Below the pieces are notes generated by a model. It ran no database searches. It was not told the DNA's origin and worked only from the letters and a program-made list of their open reading frames with translations. From positions 124,001 through 188,000 of the forward strand of contig QHVH01000007.1 of the NCBI GenBank assembly GCA_003222245.1: DNA of 64,000 nucleotides. The letters are read 5' to 3'. Origin of the DNA: Blastocatellia bacterium AA13 (lineage in GTDB: Bacteria > Acidobacteriota > Blastocatellia > UBA7656). Position numbers and translations under genes: made by a program. Within the stretch, counting starts at the first letter, position 1; each line of letters opens with the position of its first letter. This document shows positions 37,499-45,974 of this stretch, piece by piece.

Positions 37499-38902
37499 TT
37501 ATCTACGCGAGATCTTGCTGTGATGAATTCCGTAGAGAAAGTAAATCAGCAATCCGATCGCCATCCATATTATCAACCGAAGCCACGTATCGCCGGGAAG
37601 TCCAAGCATTAACGCAAATGCCGAAAGCACTCCGAGCGGCGCAACAACCCATACAGCCGGCGTTTTGAACGGCCGTTCAACCTCCGGCTGTGTGATGCGA
37701 AGCACGAGGACGCCCGCGCATACGATCGCGAACGCGAGCAGAGTTCCTATGCTGACCAACTCGCCGACGATGTTGATCGGAAGCACGGCGGCCGCGATTG
37801 CCACAACGCCTCCTGTAATGATGGTAGTGATGTACGGCGTGCGGAATCGCGGATGGACCTTGGCCGCTACCGGCGGCAGAAGGCCGTCCTTGGCCATCGA
37901 GAAGAATATGCGAGGCTGGCCGAGCAACATCACCAGGATCACCGAGCTCAAGCCGGCGATCGCGCCCAGCTTCACAACCGGCGAAAGCCACTTCAGACCG
38001 ATTGCATCGATGCCGACGGCGATCGGGTCGGGAACGCTCAGCTTCGTGTAGCTGACTACGCCGGTCAGTACAAACGCCACCAGGATATAGAGAATCGTGC
38101 AGATCACGAGCGAGCCGAGTATTCCGATCGGCATATCGCGCTGCGGATTCTTTGCTTCCTGCGCGGCGGTCGAAACCGCGTCGAAACCAATATAGGCGAA
38201 GAATACGACGCCCGCGCCTCTCAGTATGCCGCTCCAACCATAGTGACCGAATTCACCGGTATTCTTCGGAATGAAGCTCGGCCCCCAGTTCGCCGTCGAA
38301 ATCGCTCCGATTCCCGCAATGATAAAGACAAGCACAACCGCGATCTTCACGATGACGATCACGCTGTTGACGTTGGCGGATTCCTGGATGCCGATCACCA
38401 GCAGAATCGTCACCAGAACAATGATCAACGCCGCGGGTAGGTTGTACGGCGAGTGAGTGAGCTGCTCCGGAATATTGATTCCGACGCCCTTGAGAAAACT
38501 GACCACATAGCCTGACCAACCAATCGCCACCGTAGTCGCGCCAAGAGAATACTCGAGGATGAGATCCCAGCCGATGATCCAGGCTATGAACTCACCCATC
38601 GTCGCGTAGGCGTATGTATAAGCGCTCCCCGCGATGGGGACAGTCGACGCCATTTCCGCATAACACAGACCGGCGAACGCGCACGCTATTCCGCCAAGGA
38701 CGAACGAAAGTACGATTGCGGGGCCGGCGTTGTTGGCGGCGGCTGTTCCGGTCAGCACGAAAATGCCCGCGCCGATGATCGCGCCGATGCCAAGCGTGGT
38801 GAGGTTCAATGCGCCCAGAGTACGCTTCAAACCATGCTCGGTCTCAGCCGCTTCCGACTTCAACAGTGCGATTGGTTTCCTAGCTAAGAGTGAACTCGCC
38901 AT
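37499..38902 (-). CDS. APC-superfamily amino acid permease, cationic amino acid transporter type
   Basis: Inner-membrane amino acid transporter of 467 residues with about twelve helices. The unwound first helix motif '[15 protein letters not shown]' (about residues 36-50) that binds the substrate's alpha-carboxylate is intact, and '[25 protein letters not shown]' is the family consensus of helix 6-7. It groups with YfnA/CAT-type carriers and is close to the third permease of this cluster. The ATG is preceded by AGGAGA. It has its own promoter and a strong terminator, so it is transcribed alone. Confidence 0.9.
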   Translation of the reverse strand: MASSLLARKPIALLKSEAAETEHGLKRTLGALNLTTLGIGAIIGAGIFVLTGTAAANNAGPAIVLSFVLGGIACAFAGLCYAEMASTVPIAGSAYTYAYATMGEFIAWIIGWDLILEYSLGATTVAIGWSGYVVSFLKGVGINIPEQLTHSPYNLPAALIIVLVTILLVIGIQESANVNSVIVIVKIAVVLVFIIAGIGAISTANWGPSFIPKNTGEFGHYGWSGILRGAGVVFFAYIGFDAVSTAAQEAKNPQRDMPIGILGSLVICTILYILVAFVLTGVVSYTKLSVPDPIAVGIDAIGLKWLSPVVKLGAIAGLSSVILVMLLGQPRIFFSMAKDGLLPPVAAKVHPRFRTPYITTIITGGVVAIAAAVLPINIVGELVSIGTLLAFAIVCAGVLVLRITQPEVERPFKTPAVWVVAPLGVLSAFALMLGLPGDTWLRLIIWMAIGLLIYFLYGIHHSKISRR

Positions 38903-38993
38903 CAGTATTCTCCTGTCTCCGAGAGTGGAACTGCTCGTCCGACCGAAACTTCGCGCTGATGCTTGAGTAATGCTGAACTAAAGAAGGATTGCC

Positions 38994-39022
38994 ATCCTAT
39001 TTATAAGGCTGTGCAAAGTCAA
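38994..39022 (-). promoter_or_regulatory. candidate sigma70-type promoter of the 38902 permease gene
   Basis: On the minus strand TTGACT (39022-39017) and TAGGAT (38999-38994) are 17 bases apart, about 90 bases before the start codon. Confidence 0.45.
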
Positions 39023-39117
39023 GCTTGTTACAATTGCCCTAACAAGCCCGTTCTTTACTGCTCTGCTGGACTTAAATAGCGATCAAGCTTGAACGACGAG
39101 GCCTTTCAGAAATCTCT

Positions 39118-40641
39118 TTACTCTTCAGCTTCCTGGCTCGGTTGAGGAGTGCCGAACTTGCGCCACAGGAAATAGACCGGAATTCCGGTGGCCAGAATTG
39201 CAAGTCCGGGCCAGGTCGTCTTTGTTTGATAAGTAAAAAGCACGGCGAGGATGACAGCCGCTCCGATCATATAGAGGGCGGGTACCACCGGATAACCGAA
39301 CGCGCGATACGGCCGCTCGGCGTTCGGCCGCTTGCGCCGCAACTGGAATATCCCGGCTATAGTAAGGATATAGAAAATCAATGCGGCGGAAATCACGTAT
39401 TGAAGCAGGTCGCTATAGAGATTTCCGTAGGTAACGGCATGAGTCCGCGGATTTTCGGTGACTGTTCGCGGCAACACCAGGAGCGCGGACCATATCCCTT
39501 GAATTACCAGGCCCCACGCCGGAACGCGCTGCTTATTAAGGCTTCCCGATGATTTGAAGAACAGGCCATCACGGGCCATCGCATAATACGCGCGGGCTCC
39601 CGCCAGAATAAGCCCGTTATTGCAGCCAAAGGTCGAGATCATCATCGCGATCGCCATAATAAGCGCGCCGTAACCGGGAAATACGACGTTGGCCGTCGCC
39701 GACGCGACTCGATCGGCAGGCACATTTTGAATAGTCTCGAGCGGAAGCGACACCAGGTAAGCTACGTTCGCGAGAAGATACAGGGTGATCACAAGAAAAG
39801 TGCCAAAAGCCAGCGAAAGCGGAATATTCTTGCGCGGGTTCTTTACTTCGCCCGCGGTAAACGTAATGTTGTTCCAGGCATCCGCGGAGAAGAGCGAGTT
39901 TGTTTGCGCGACGCAAACACCGACAAACAATCCAAAAGCGGTGGCCGCTGTCAGGCCTTGCCCGACTTCCTGCAAGGTTCCTCTCACGCCCCAGAAATTC
40001 CCAAAGTTTGCTTTCACCGCCGCGCCGTCCCATCCAAGAATCACACCCAACAGGATCAAGCCTATGAGCGCGCCAGTCTTTGTTATCGTGAATACGTTCT
40101 GAACCAGCTTTCCAAACTTCAGTCCCCAGGTATTCATCAACGTCAGTAGCGCGATCATCAGAACGCCGATCAACTGAGCCGTAGAGAATGACAGCGCGTA
40201 GCCGCCTCCGATCCTGATCGGCGAGATAATGTAGTTGTTCTCCGCGATGCTCGGAAGCAAGACACCCAGGAATCTCGCGAATCCGACCGCCACCGCCGCT
40301 ATCGTTCCGGTCTGAATGACCAAAAAGAGAGTCCATCCGTATAAGAAGCCCCACAATGGAGAAAATGCTTCGCGGAGGTAGACATACTGGCCGCCTGCCT
40401 TCGGCATCATCGCAGCAAGCTCTCCGTAACTGAGCGCGGCCATGATCGTCAGAAGCCCGGTTACAATCCAGACCACGAGCAGCCAGCCCGGCGAGCCGAC
40501 CTGCCGCGAAATTTCACCCGAGACAATATAAATGCCCGACCCGATCATCGAGCCGGCTACAATCATCGTCGAGTCCAGGAGGCCGAGGCCCCGGATGAAC
40601 CCGGCCGGCTTATCCACAACCGTAGCGGCGATGTCTGCCAT
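39118..40641 (-). CDS. APC-superfamily amino acid permease, LAT type
   Basis: Multi-pass transporter of 507 residues. 'STMIVAGSMIGSGIYIVSG' is the helix-1 substrate motif; 'GGQYVYLREAFSPLWGFLYGW' and 'NARRYYAMARDG'-like 'GARAYYAMARDGLFF' are typical of L-type amino acid transporters, unlike its two CAT-like neighbours. A near-perfect GGAGGTGAT eight bases before ATG 40641 sets the start; the frame also has an upstream GTG at 40650, which I reject. It lies 27 bases downstream of the next permease gene on the same strand, so those two are probably co-transcribed. Substrate unknown. Confidence 0.9.
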   Translation of the reverse strand: MADIAATVVDKPAGFIRGLGLLDSTMIVAGSMIGSGIYIVSGEISRQVGSPGWLLVVWIVTGLLTIMAALSYGELAAMMPKAGGQYVYLREAFSPLWGFLYGWTLFLVIQTGTIAAVAVGFARFLGVLLPSIAENNYIISPIRIGGGYALSFSTAQLIGVLMIALLTLMNTWGLKFGKLVQNVFTITKTGALIGLILLGVILGWDGAAVKANFGNFWGVRGTLQEVGQGLTAATAFGLFVGVCVAQTNSLFSADAWNNITFTAGEVKNPRKNIPLSLAFGTFLVITLYLLANVAYLVSLPLETIQNVPADRVASATANVVFPGYGALIMAIAMMISTFGCNNGLILAGARAYYAMARDGLFFKSSGSLNKQRVPAWGLVIQGIWSALLVLPRTVTENPRTHAVTYGNLYSDLLQYVISAALIFYILTIAGIFQLRRKRPNAERPYRAFGYPVVPALYMIGAAVILAVLFTYQTKTTWPGLAILATGIPVYFLWRKFGTPQPSQEAEE

Positions 40642-40668
40642 CAATATCACCTCCAGGCATTGATTGAA

Positions 40669-42627
40669 TCATTTAAGATTGTGCAACAACACGAGCAGCA
40701 GATAGACGATGGAAGCGAGAGCGAGTCCGGCCGCAATCGCCCGGCTCGATCCCGCCATATCAGCCTCACCCGCCGCCAGTCCTTCGCGTCGCGATCTCGC
40801 CGCGCGTTTGATGACTATCGGGCAGAGGATAAACGCGTTCAGCGCCAGCGGCACGATCAAGAACCACGACACCTCGAGCCATGGCGCGCTACGCGTCACG
40901 CTTCTCAGGCCGGCAAATGAACCTGCATTCGTTTCGCTCTTTGCCGCTTCGATCATTACGTCCATTGCCCGCATTACCAGCAGCAAAGCGACTCCGATGA
41001 GCGCAAGCATCGCGCCGGTCCGGGCGGTCTGCGCGTCGTGTTCGGCCGGCCTGTCGCTATGCTGGCGTCCGGTGAGCCTGCTGTGGACGGATCCATAACC
41101 CACGTAGATCACGAATCCGAAGTTCAGCCAGGCCGCGAACCTCAGCCACGACGTCGGCGGCAAATAATAAATGAGATATAGACACGTAATGATGCCCAGG
41201 ATTGGAATGATCAATCCACCCGGCACGCGGAACGGCCGCGGCCTGTCCGGATCCCTCTTTCGTAAGACGATGATTCCCGCGCAGACCAGAATAAATGCGA
41301 ACAGCGTTCCGATATTCGTAAGGTCGACCATCTCGTCAATGCTGGCGAACGCCGCGAAAACTGCTACAAAAACGCCTGTTAATATTGTCGAAATGTGCGG
41401 CGTCCTGAACTTCGGATGCACCTTGTAAAACACCGGAGGAAGCAGCCCGTCTCGTGCCATCGAAAAGAAGATGCGCGGCTGTCCGAGTTGAAACACCAGC
41501 AAGACCGCGGTGTGCGCAATAACCGAACCGAACGCTACGATTCCAATAGCCCATCCGAGATCTTTATTAAAGACCTGCCCCGCGTGTTGAAGCGCCATCG
41601 TAAGCGGCTCCGCCTGTTCGGTGGCGAGCTTGGCTTTGAGATCCGGATAAGAAATCAAGCCGGTGAACACCGCCGCCACGACCGCATAGAAAATCGTGCA
41701 TATGATCAGCGAGGCAATGATTCCGATCGGCAGATTCCGTCTCGGGTTCCTGGTTTCTTCCGCTACGGTAGACACGGCGTCAAAGCCGATGTACGCGAAA
41801 AACACGATTGCTGCCGCCGCGCTCAACCCGGCAAATCCGTTCGGATTAAAAGGCGTGTAGTTCTCTGCTTTCACATACGTAAAACCAACGATGATGAAGA
41901 AGGTCAGCACTATTATCTTGATGACGACCATGGTCGCGTTGAACCTGGCGCTCTCGCGTATTCCCCAGATCAACACGATCGTTATCGCCGCGACGATGAG
42001 CACCGCTAGCAGGTTGAAAATGATCGGCACTCCGAATACATGTGGAGCGTTTTCGTAGACGCCGGGAACCTTCGCCGCGGTCCTGTAGTCCATCGACAGC
42101 CAGTCCGGAAAATTGTAGCCTCCGAAGAGGACGTGACCGCCTATCTCGATCTTGCCGGCTATAAGCGTCTTGAAATAATTGGCCCAGCTTATGGCTACCG
42201 CGATATTCCCGACCGCATATTCGATGATCAAGTCCCAGCCGATGATCCAGGCTACGAGCTCGCCAAGCGTCGCGTATGAATATGTGTAAGCCGATCCGGA
42301 AATCGGCACCATCGACGCGAATTCGGCATAGCAGAACGCGGTGAATGCACAGACTACCGCGGTGATAACAAACGAGAGCATTAACGCCGGACCAGCGCCC
42401 GGCCGATTCGCATCTCCGGCCGCGGCAGTGCCGATAGTAGCGAAGATGCCTGCGCCGATAATTGCGCCGATGCCGAAGAGCGTCAACTGAACAGGTCCGA
42501 GAGCGCGCTTCAACTGATGTTCGGGCTCGTCGGCGTCCTTCAGGATCGAATCCATCGATTTGACGCGGAAGAGCGACCCGATCTTTCGGTCGTCGACCTT
42601 AACCTGTTCGGCGTCTTTTGTTTCCAT
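40669..42627 (-). CDS. APC-superfamily amino acid permease, cationic type, with C-terminal extension
   Basis: Transporter of 652 residues. The CAT-type core is complete ('[15 protein letters not shown]', '[27 protein letters not shown]', '[25 protein letters not shown]'). A long extracytoplasmic insert around residues 165-215 and an additional C-terminal part with about three more helices make it about 180 residues longer than the 38902 permease. The start at 42627 is preferred because the alternative TTG at 42663 would fall inside the promoter -10 element. First gene of the 42.6-39.1 kb permease operon. Confidence 0.9.
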   Translation of the reverse strand: METKDAEQVKVDDRKIGSLFRVKSMDSILKDADEPEHQLKRALGPVQLTLFGIGAIIGAGIFATIGTAAAGDANRPGAGPALMLSFVITAVVCAFTAFCYAEFASMVPISGSAYTYSYATLGELVAWIIGWDLIIEYAVGNIAVAISWANYFKTLIAGKIEIGGHVLFGGYNFPDWLSMDYRTAAKVPGVYENAPHVFGVPIIFNLLAVLIVAAITIVLIWGIRESARFNATMVVIKIIVLTFFIIVGFTYVKAENYTPFNPNGFAGLSAAAAIVFFAYIGFDAVSTVAEETRNPRRNLPIGIIASLIICTIFYAVVAAVFTGLISYPDLKAKLATEQAEPLTMALQHAGQVFNKDLGWAIGIVAFGSVIAHTAVLLVFQLGQPRIFFSMARDGLLPPVFYKVHPKFRTPHISTILTGVFVAVFAAFASIDEMVDLTNIGTLFAFILVCAGIIVLRKRDPDRPRPFRVPGGLIIPILGIITCLYLIYYLPPTSWLRFAAWLNFGFVIYVGYGSVHSRLTGRQHSDRPAEHDAQTARTGAMLALIGVALLLVMRAMDVMIEAAKSETNAGSFAGLRSVTRSAPWLEVSWFLIVPLALNAFILCPIVIKRAARSRREGLAAGEADMAGSSRAIAAGLALASIVYLLLVLLHNLK

Positions 42628-42662
42628 CCGATTTGAGTTCTCCGACGAAAATGTTGTGCGCA

Positions 42663-42691
42663 ATCTAAATTTAAGCGTCAGTTATTGTCAA
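42663..42691 (-). promoter_or_regulatory. promoter of the permease operon
   Basis: On the minus strand a perfect TTGACA (42691-42686) and TTAGAT (42668-42663) have a 17-base spacer. The tandem 16-bp repeat begins at the upstream edge of the -35 box, where an activator or repressor could bind. Confidence 0.55.
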
Positions 42692-42722
42692 GGAGGTCAT
42701 CAGAATAGGAGGTCATCAGAAT
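42691..42722. repeat. perfect 16-bp tandem duplication at a promoter
   Basis: AGGAGGTCATCAGAAT occurs twice without a gap (42691-42706, 42707-42722), just upstream of the permease operon -35 element. Confidence 0.85.
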
Positions 42723-42756
42723 AGCGCCCTCAGATTAGCGTGCTTAACGGCAAACA

Positions 42757-42861
42757 TTGAAACGAGAAGATCGACGATTGAAACAAGAACGTTTGACGGT
42801 TGAAACAAAAACGTCGAGGGTTCAAACGAGAACGACGAAGGTTCGAACGAGAACGGCCAGG
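42757..42861. repeat. five degenerate 21-bp tandem repeats
   Basis: Five consecutive 21-base units start at 42757, 42778, 42799, 42820 and 42841. Each has a core like TTGAAAC[AG]A[AG]AACG. The plus frame through them is open and would give seven-residue repeats rich in Thr and Arg (such as VQTRTTK, VRTRTAR), but there is no ribosome site and I do not call a gene. Confidence 0.75.
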
Positions 42862-42939
42862 GATCGTTCTAACCATTCATCGAAGAACCTCACGCGAAAG
42901 CGGGCAGACTTCCATCTGGTATCTTGTCACGAGACACTC

Positions 42940-43163
42940 TGACAAACCGACTTGGGAGAGAAAGCAGATGACAGCGGCAGTTAAGCTGTGCGCTCTCCCG
43001 CGAAAGCGAGTTGGCGCGAGTTGGCCGCGGATCAATATCGTGAAGTCGATGTGATAACATCGGCGGGTCTCGTGAAGGTCTTTGAGATGCTTGAGCCGGA
43101 TGAGGGGCAACTCTCACGTCGGGTTCTTAGAGGCCTGGGGCTGCAGCAATATCGCCCGGCTAC
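42940..43163 (+). mobile_element. relic of a bacterial group II intron (RNA part only)
   Basis: The hairpin at 43093-43127 (GAGCCGGATGAGGGG, then CTCTCACGTC and GGGTTCTTAG) and the preceding 'GTGATAACATCGGCGGG' and 'GGTCTTTGAGATGCTTGAG' blocks match, from memory, the conserved RNA part of bacterial group II introns that precedes the reverse transcriptase ORF. Only about 220 bases remain, no reverse transcriptase follows, and an unrelated esterase tail starts at the right edge. The borders are approximate; a GTGCG at 42988 could be the 5' end. Confidence 0.5.
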
Positions 43164-43292
43164 CTGACCGCCTATACGCTGGCTTTTTTCGATAAGCACT
43201 TGAAAAAGGAGAACTGCCCGCTGCTCGACGGCTCTTCATCCAATTACCCGGAAGTAGCATGGGAGAGCTATGGGCCGACAGCATCGAAGTGA
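43164..43292 (+). pseudogene. C-terminal fragment of an alpha/beta hydrolase or esterase
   Basis: A 42-codon frame reads L-T-A-Y-T-L-A-F-F-D-K-H-L-K and then 'CPLLDG' and 'YPEVAWE' before TGA. This resembles the C-terminal end of exported dienelactone-hydrolase/acetylhydrolase-like proteins. There is no start or ribosome site and the N-terminal part is not nearby; the fragment abuts the intron relic. Confidence 0.5.
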
Positions 43293-43407
43293 TGTGGGCT
43301 GGAAAGAAGAAGTAGTATTTGGAAAGGCCGCCATCTAACATATTGAGACGTTTGTGGCGCGAGGTGGGGCTCATCCTTATGAATGGCTACGCGCTTGCGC
43401 CTGCCTA

Positions 43408-43437
43408 TTTTATAGTGGGCCTTTAAGGCTTACATAA
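43408..43437. repeat. copy of the dispersed intergenic repeat
   Basis: TTTATAGTGGGCCTTTAAGG then CTTACATAAG matches 51785-51815 at about four of five positions. It ends 23 bases before the CpxP-like gene. Confidence 0.5.
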
Positions 43438-43460
43438 GCAGTGCCAATTGAAAGGATAGA

Positions 43461-43919
43461 ATGATGAAAACCAGGCTGATCTTCACCTTCTGTTTATTTG
43501 TACTTACCTCGGGGATCTTCACACCTGTGGGAGCGGCTCAGACAATCCAAAAGGATGAAAAAAAGACTGATCCGGCGCAAGCTCTGAGCGCGGATCAGAA
43601 GCAGGCCATCAAACACATACAAACTGAAAGTGAGAAAAAGGCTGCAACTGCTGCCGTGAGGCTAGCCGGTCTCGTGCGCAAAATTTACGATAACATGCTG
43701 GCGGATAAACCTGATGAAGAGTTGCGCTCAAAGTTGAGTTTGGAAATGAAGGAAGCATCATGGGAATTGCTGGCCATCAAGGGCCAAGCAATTTGGGAGA
43801 TCGTCAATGTTCTGACGCCGGAACAAAAACAAATAGTAAAAAAGGAGATGCAAAAAGGAGGATCTCCCGCGGACTTGACTGAAGTCATAATGCACAGGTT
43901 TAAGATTGAAGATAAGTAG
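43461..43919 (+). CDS. small exported helical protein, Spy/CpxP-like
   Basis: 152 residues with an N-terminal signal peptide (about residues 3-26, 'LIFTFCLFVLTSGIFTPVGA'), so periplasmic. The mature part is all-helical and charged, with two LTxxQ-like stretches: 'LSADQKQAIKHI' (about residue 43) and 'LTPEQKQIVKKEM' (about residue 115), the mark of the Spy/CpxP family of periplasmic chaperone-like proteins. Family members bind unfolded protein or metals. A ribosome site AAAGGAT precedes ATG 43461. It stands alone, next to a decayed region. Confidence 0.7.
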   Translation: MMKTRLIFTFCLFVLTSGIFTPVGAAQTIQKDEKKTDPAQALSADQKQAIKHIQTESEKKAATAAVRLAGLVRKIYDNMLADKPDEELRSKLSLEMKEASWELLAIKGQAIWEIVNVLTPEQKQIVKKEMQKGGSPADLTEVIMHRFKIEDK

Positions 43920-43941
43920 TTCGTGTAGTGATGGGCGACGC

Positions 43942-44030
43942 TAACAAAGGCGTGAACCGGAATCGCCTAAGCGAGTATGATAAAGTTCCAGGAGTGTTCG
44001 GCGGCGGCGCGGTTACACCAGGCGTTTAGG
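43942..44030. other. attC-like imperfect palindrome
   Basis: CTAACAAAGGCGTGAACCG (43942-43960) can pair imperfectly with CGGTTACACCAGGCGTTTAG (about 44010-44029). The ends CTAA/TTAG and AACCG/CGGTT match. Length, asymmetric bulges and the closing TAAC/GTTTAG resemble integron attC sites. Downstream, CCAACGTTAC occurs just before a gene of a typical cassette family. No integrase is present, so this is suggestive only. Confidence 0.35.
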
Positions 44031-44086
44031 CGGCCTCACGCCGGAGACGGCTCCGAGCCGTCGCCCTCCAACGTTACGGTGAAACG

Positions 44087-44653
44087 ATGGAAAACAATGA
44101 TTCCCACGTAACAATCCACATGGCGGCCAGCCTCGACGGCTTCATCGCTCGAAAGGACGGGAGCGTCGATTGGCTCGAGACGTCAGACGAATTCGTAGAC
44201 GGGGACACCATGGACCCAGGATTCGTCGAGGCGTTCCTCAAGACGATCGACTGCTACGTCATGGGATCGCGAACGTATGAGACCGCGTTGAGTTTTGAGG
44301 CCAAAGGGTTTGGGTGGTCGTACGGCGACAAACCCACCTTCGTCCTTACTCATCGCGAACTGCCGCGAACCCGGGATACCGTCGAGTTCTACTCGGGCGA
44401 TCTCGCGCAGTTCGTGAATGAGCGTCTGCGGACCACCTTCCGTACCATCTGGTTTGTTGGAGGCGGTGTAGTCTCCGCCGAATGCCTTCGCCTCGGACTT
44501 GCCGACGAAGTTCGTTATTCGATTCTGCCGATCTTGATTGGTGATGGGATCCAATTCTTCGAGAAGCTTGACAGAGACACCGCCCTCCACTTGGCGGACG
44601 TGAAAGCCTACAAGAGCGGTATGGTGGAGCTTCGTTACGAGGTTCGAAGATAG
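44087..44653 (+). CDS. dihydrofolate-reductase-family protein (RibD C-terminal type)
   Basis: 188 residues with the DHFR/RibD fold seen in YyaP/YwjB-like proteins: 'IHMAASLDGFIARKDGSVDWL' at residues 8-28, 'YVMGSRTYE' near 65-73, and the nucleotide-binding 'IWFVGGGVVSAECLRLGLADE' near 128-148. Members bind NADPH, but their substrates are largely unknown and they are not true folate reductases. Cytoplasmic. A possible attC-like palindrome lies about 60 bases upstream, and this family is frequent in gene cassettes. The next gene starts two bases after its stop codon region, so they may be co-transcribed. Confidence 0.85.
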   Translation: MENNDSHVTIHMAASLDGFIARKDGSVDWLETSDEFVDGDTMDPGFVEAFLKTIDCYVMGSRTYETALSFEAKGFGWSYGDKPTFVLTHRELPRTRDTVEFYSGDLAQFVNERLRTTFRTIWFVGGGVVSAECLRLGLADEVRYSILPILIGDGIQFFEKLDRDTALHLADVKAYKSGMVELRYEVRR

Positions 44654-44654
44654 T

Positions 44655-45470
44655 ATGCGCGAGATAGCATTGATGCCCGTGGTGTACCATATTCCAGGAA
44701 TGGACGAGGTTATCGTTAAATCGGATTTGAAGTACACGCCCGAAAACGATCCACGCCTCTTGATGGACATTTATATTCCCCCGCATCTCAGAAAGGACGA
44801 GCGGCGCCCAGCGGTACTGTTCATTCATGGCAACGTACCACCGGGAAGTCCTGCTAAAAATATGGGGATTTATAAATCATGGGGGCGCTTAGTCGCAGCT
44901 TCGGGCATGGTCGGCGTTGCCTTCACGCACCGCCTTGGATACCCGAACCCTCTCCTGACAGAAGCGGCCCGCGATTTCAGCTCTGCTATCAACTACATCC
45001 GCGCTAACGCTGATTCTCTCAACATTGATAAAGACCGAATTTGTCTGGCGGCGTATTCTGGCGGAGGTCCGATGTTGAGCATAGCGATGCGTGAAAAACC
45101 AGAATATGTACGATGCATGGCGGCATTTTACGCGCTCCTGGACATTCAGCGATCGGACTTGTACACGGTTCACGAGAAGCCGGAGACGGTAAAGACCTTT
45201 TCCCCTATTACCTACCTGGCAAGTGACGCTGGCAAGATTGCGCCGATGTTTATTGCGCGAGCGGGTTTAGATGAAACTCCTATGATGAATGATTCGATTG
45301 ACCGCTTCATCCAGGAGGCGATTTCTAAGAATGCCGCCATCATCGTCGCTAATCATCCGCAAGGAGTTCATGGCTTTGACACACAAACGGACGATGACAG
45401 GTCTCGTGAAATTATTCAGAGCGCGCTTAATTTCATGAAAATTCATTTGGTCGTTAGAGACGTTAAGTAA
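44655..45470 (+). CDS. alpha/beta hydrolase, esterase/acetylxylan-esterase-like
   Basis: 271 residues from the ATG at 44655; ATGs at 44673 and 44700 are also possible starts. The fold starts with 'LLMDIYIPPHLRKDERRPAVLFIHG' (strand and oxyanion loop). The nucleophile elbow is 'AAYSGGGP' (Ser in Y-S-G-G-G, about residue 136). 'ARAGLDE' supplies the acid region and 'HPQGVHGFD' the catalytic His. It belongs to the BD-FAE/dienelactone-hydrolase-like group acting on esters; substrate unknown. No signal peptide. It starts one base after the DHFR-family stop. Confidence 0.8.
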   Translation: MREIALMPVVYHIPGMDEVIVKSDLKYTPENDPRLLMDIYIPPHLRKDERRPAVLFIHGNVPPGSPAKNMGIYKSWGRLVAASGMVGVAFTHRLGYPNPLLTEAARDFSSAINYIRANADSLNIDKDRICLAAYSGGGPMLSIAMREKPEYVRCMAAFYALLDIQRSDLYTVHEKPETVKTFSPITYLASDAGKIAPMFIARAGLDETPMMNDSIDRFIQEAISKNAAIIVANHPQGVHGFDTQTDDDRSREIIQSALNFMKIHLVVRDVK

Positions 45471-45529
45471 TTCGGAAAGCCGCGCCAAACCTGCAAAGAG
45501 TGACCGTCGTTGACGGGTGCGCCGACTGA

Positions 45530-45637
45530 CGATATCTGGAACTGGCGGAAGCCCGCTTCAAACGCTATCGCGAGGACCCGTCCAGAGCGCGCTCTGCCTC
45601 TGAGGTTCTCGATCGTCTGAGCAAAAGATCGAAGTGA
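45530..45637 (+). pseudogene. possible C-terminal relic of an addiction-module antitoxin
   Basis: A 35-codon frame after TGA reads R-Y-L-E-L-A-E-A-R-F-K-R-Y and then 'DPSRARSASEVLDRL'. This resembles the C-terminal half of small 'putative addiction module component' antitoxins. There is no start codon, ribosome site or toxin next to it. Weak call. Confidence 0.3.
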
Positions 45638-45861
45638 GCCAATTGGATCCACTACCGGTAAATTGGATTGCACTCTTGATTACAAACATACAAAGGTGTT
45701 TCAGGCTCCGGCTCATCCGATCGAGACTCATACGGTCCGGTGACCAGGGGCTCGGGATCACGTCATAACCTAAACCGGTACCTTAACAATGTTGTTGAAA
45801 ACCATTTATTCATATGGTACTTTGGGAAACCTGAATCACGACGTGCATAGCACCAATCGAT

Positions 45862-45898
45862 CAGCAGCAAGGATCCGATAACGCTGCTGCTGTTTTTT
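45862..45898 (+). terminator. rho-independent-type terminator upstream of the GGDEF gene
   Basis: CAGCAGC (45862-45868) pairs with GCTGCTG (45883-45889) across a 14-base loop, and TTTTTT follows at 45893-45898. It would end transcripts from the hydrolase side, or act as an attenuator for the signalling operon. Confidence 0.6.
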
Positions 45899-45929
45899 CC
45901 TGGCCTTATTGCAGGACAACGTGTCACCT

Positions 45930-45967
45930 GTTGCGGAGGTATGGAACCGTAGCAACTAAAGGGTTCC
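45930..45967 (+). promoter_or_regulatory. potential H-type pseudoknot in the 5' leader of the signalling operon
   Basis: GTTGC (45930-45934) can pair with GCAAC (45952-45956), and GGAACC (45943-45948), inside that loop, with GGTTCC (45962-45967). Together they would make a pseudoknot ending seven bases before the ATG at 45975, where it could mask or present the start. I could not match it to a known riboswitch. Confidence 0.35.
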
Positions 45968-45974
45968 AACCAGA

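Larger units (their letters stand above)
42664..43460. other. 800-base decayed region between permeases and the CpxP-like gene
   Basis: Holds, in order, the permease promoter, a 16-bp tandem repeat, 21-bp degenerate repeats, a group II intron relic, an esterase tail and a copy of a dispersed repeat (43408-43437). No intact gene. Confidence 0.6.
45471..45974. other. 500-base spacer with antitoxin relic, terminator and structured leader
   Basis: No intact gene. It contains a short antitoxin-like fragment (45530-45637), a T-run hairpin (45862-45898) and a potential pseudoknot (45930-45967) just before the GGDEF gene. Confidence 0.55.

Noticed and set aside
42628-42663. TTG start of the long permease at 42663
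   Set aside because: It falls in the -10 box of the best promoter.
42757-42942. 61-codon frame through the 21-bp repeats as a gene
   Set aside because: No ribosome site; the repeats explain the open frame.
45930-45967. known c-di-GMP riboswitch
   Set aside because: The leader can form a pseudoknot but lacks the conserved motifs of both described c-di-GMP classes as far as I can match by eye.
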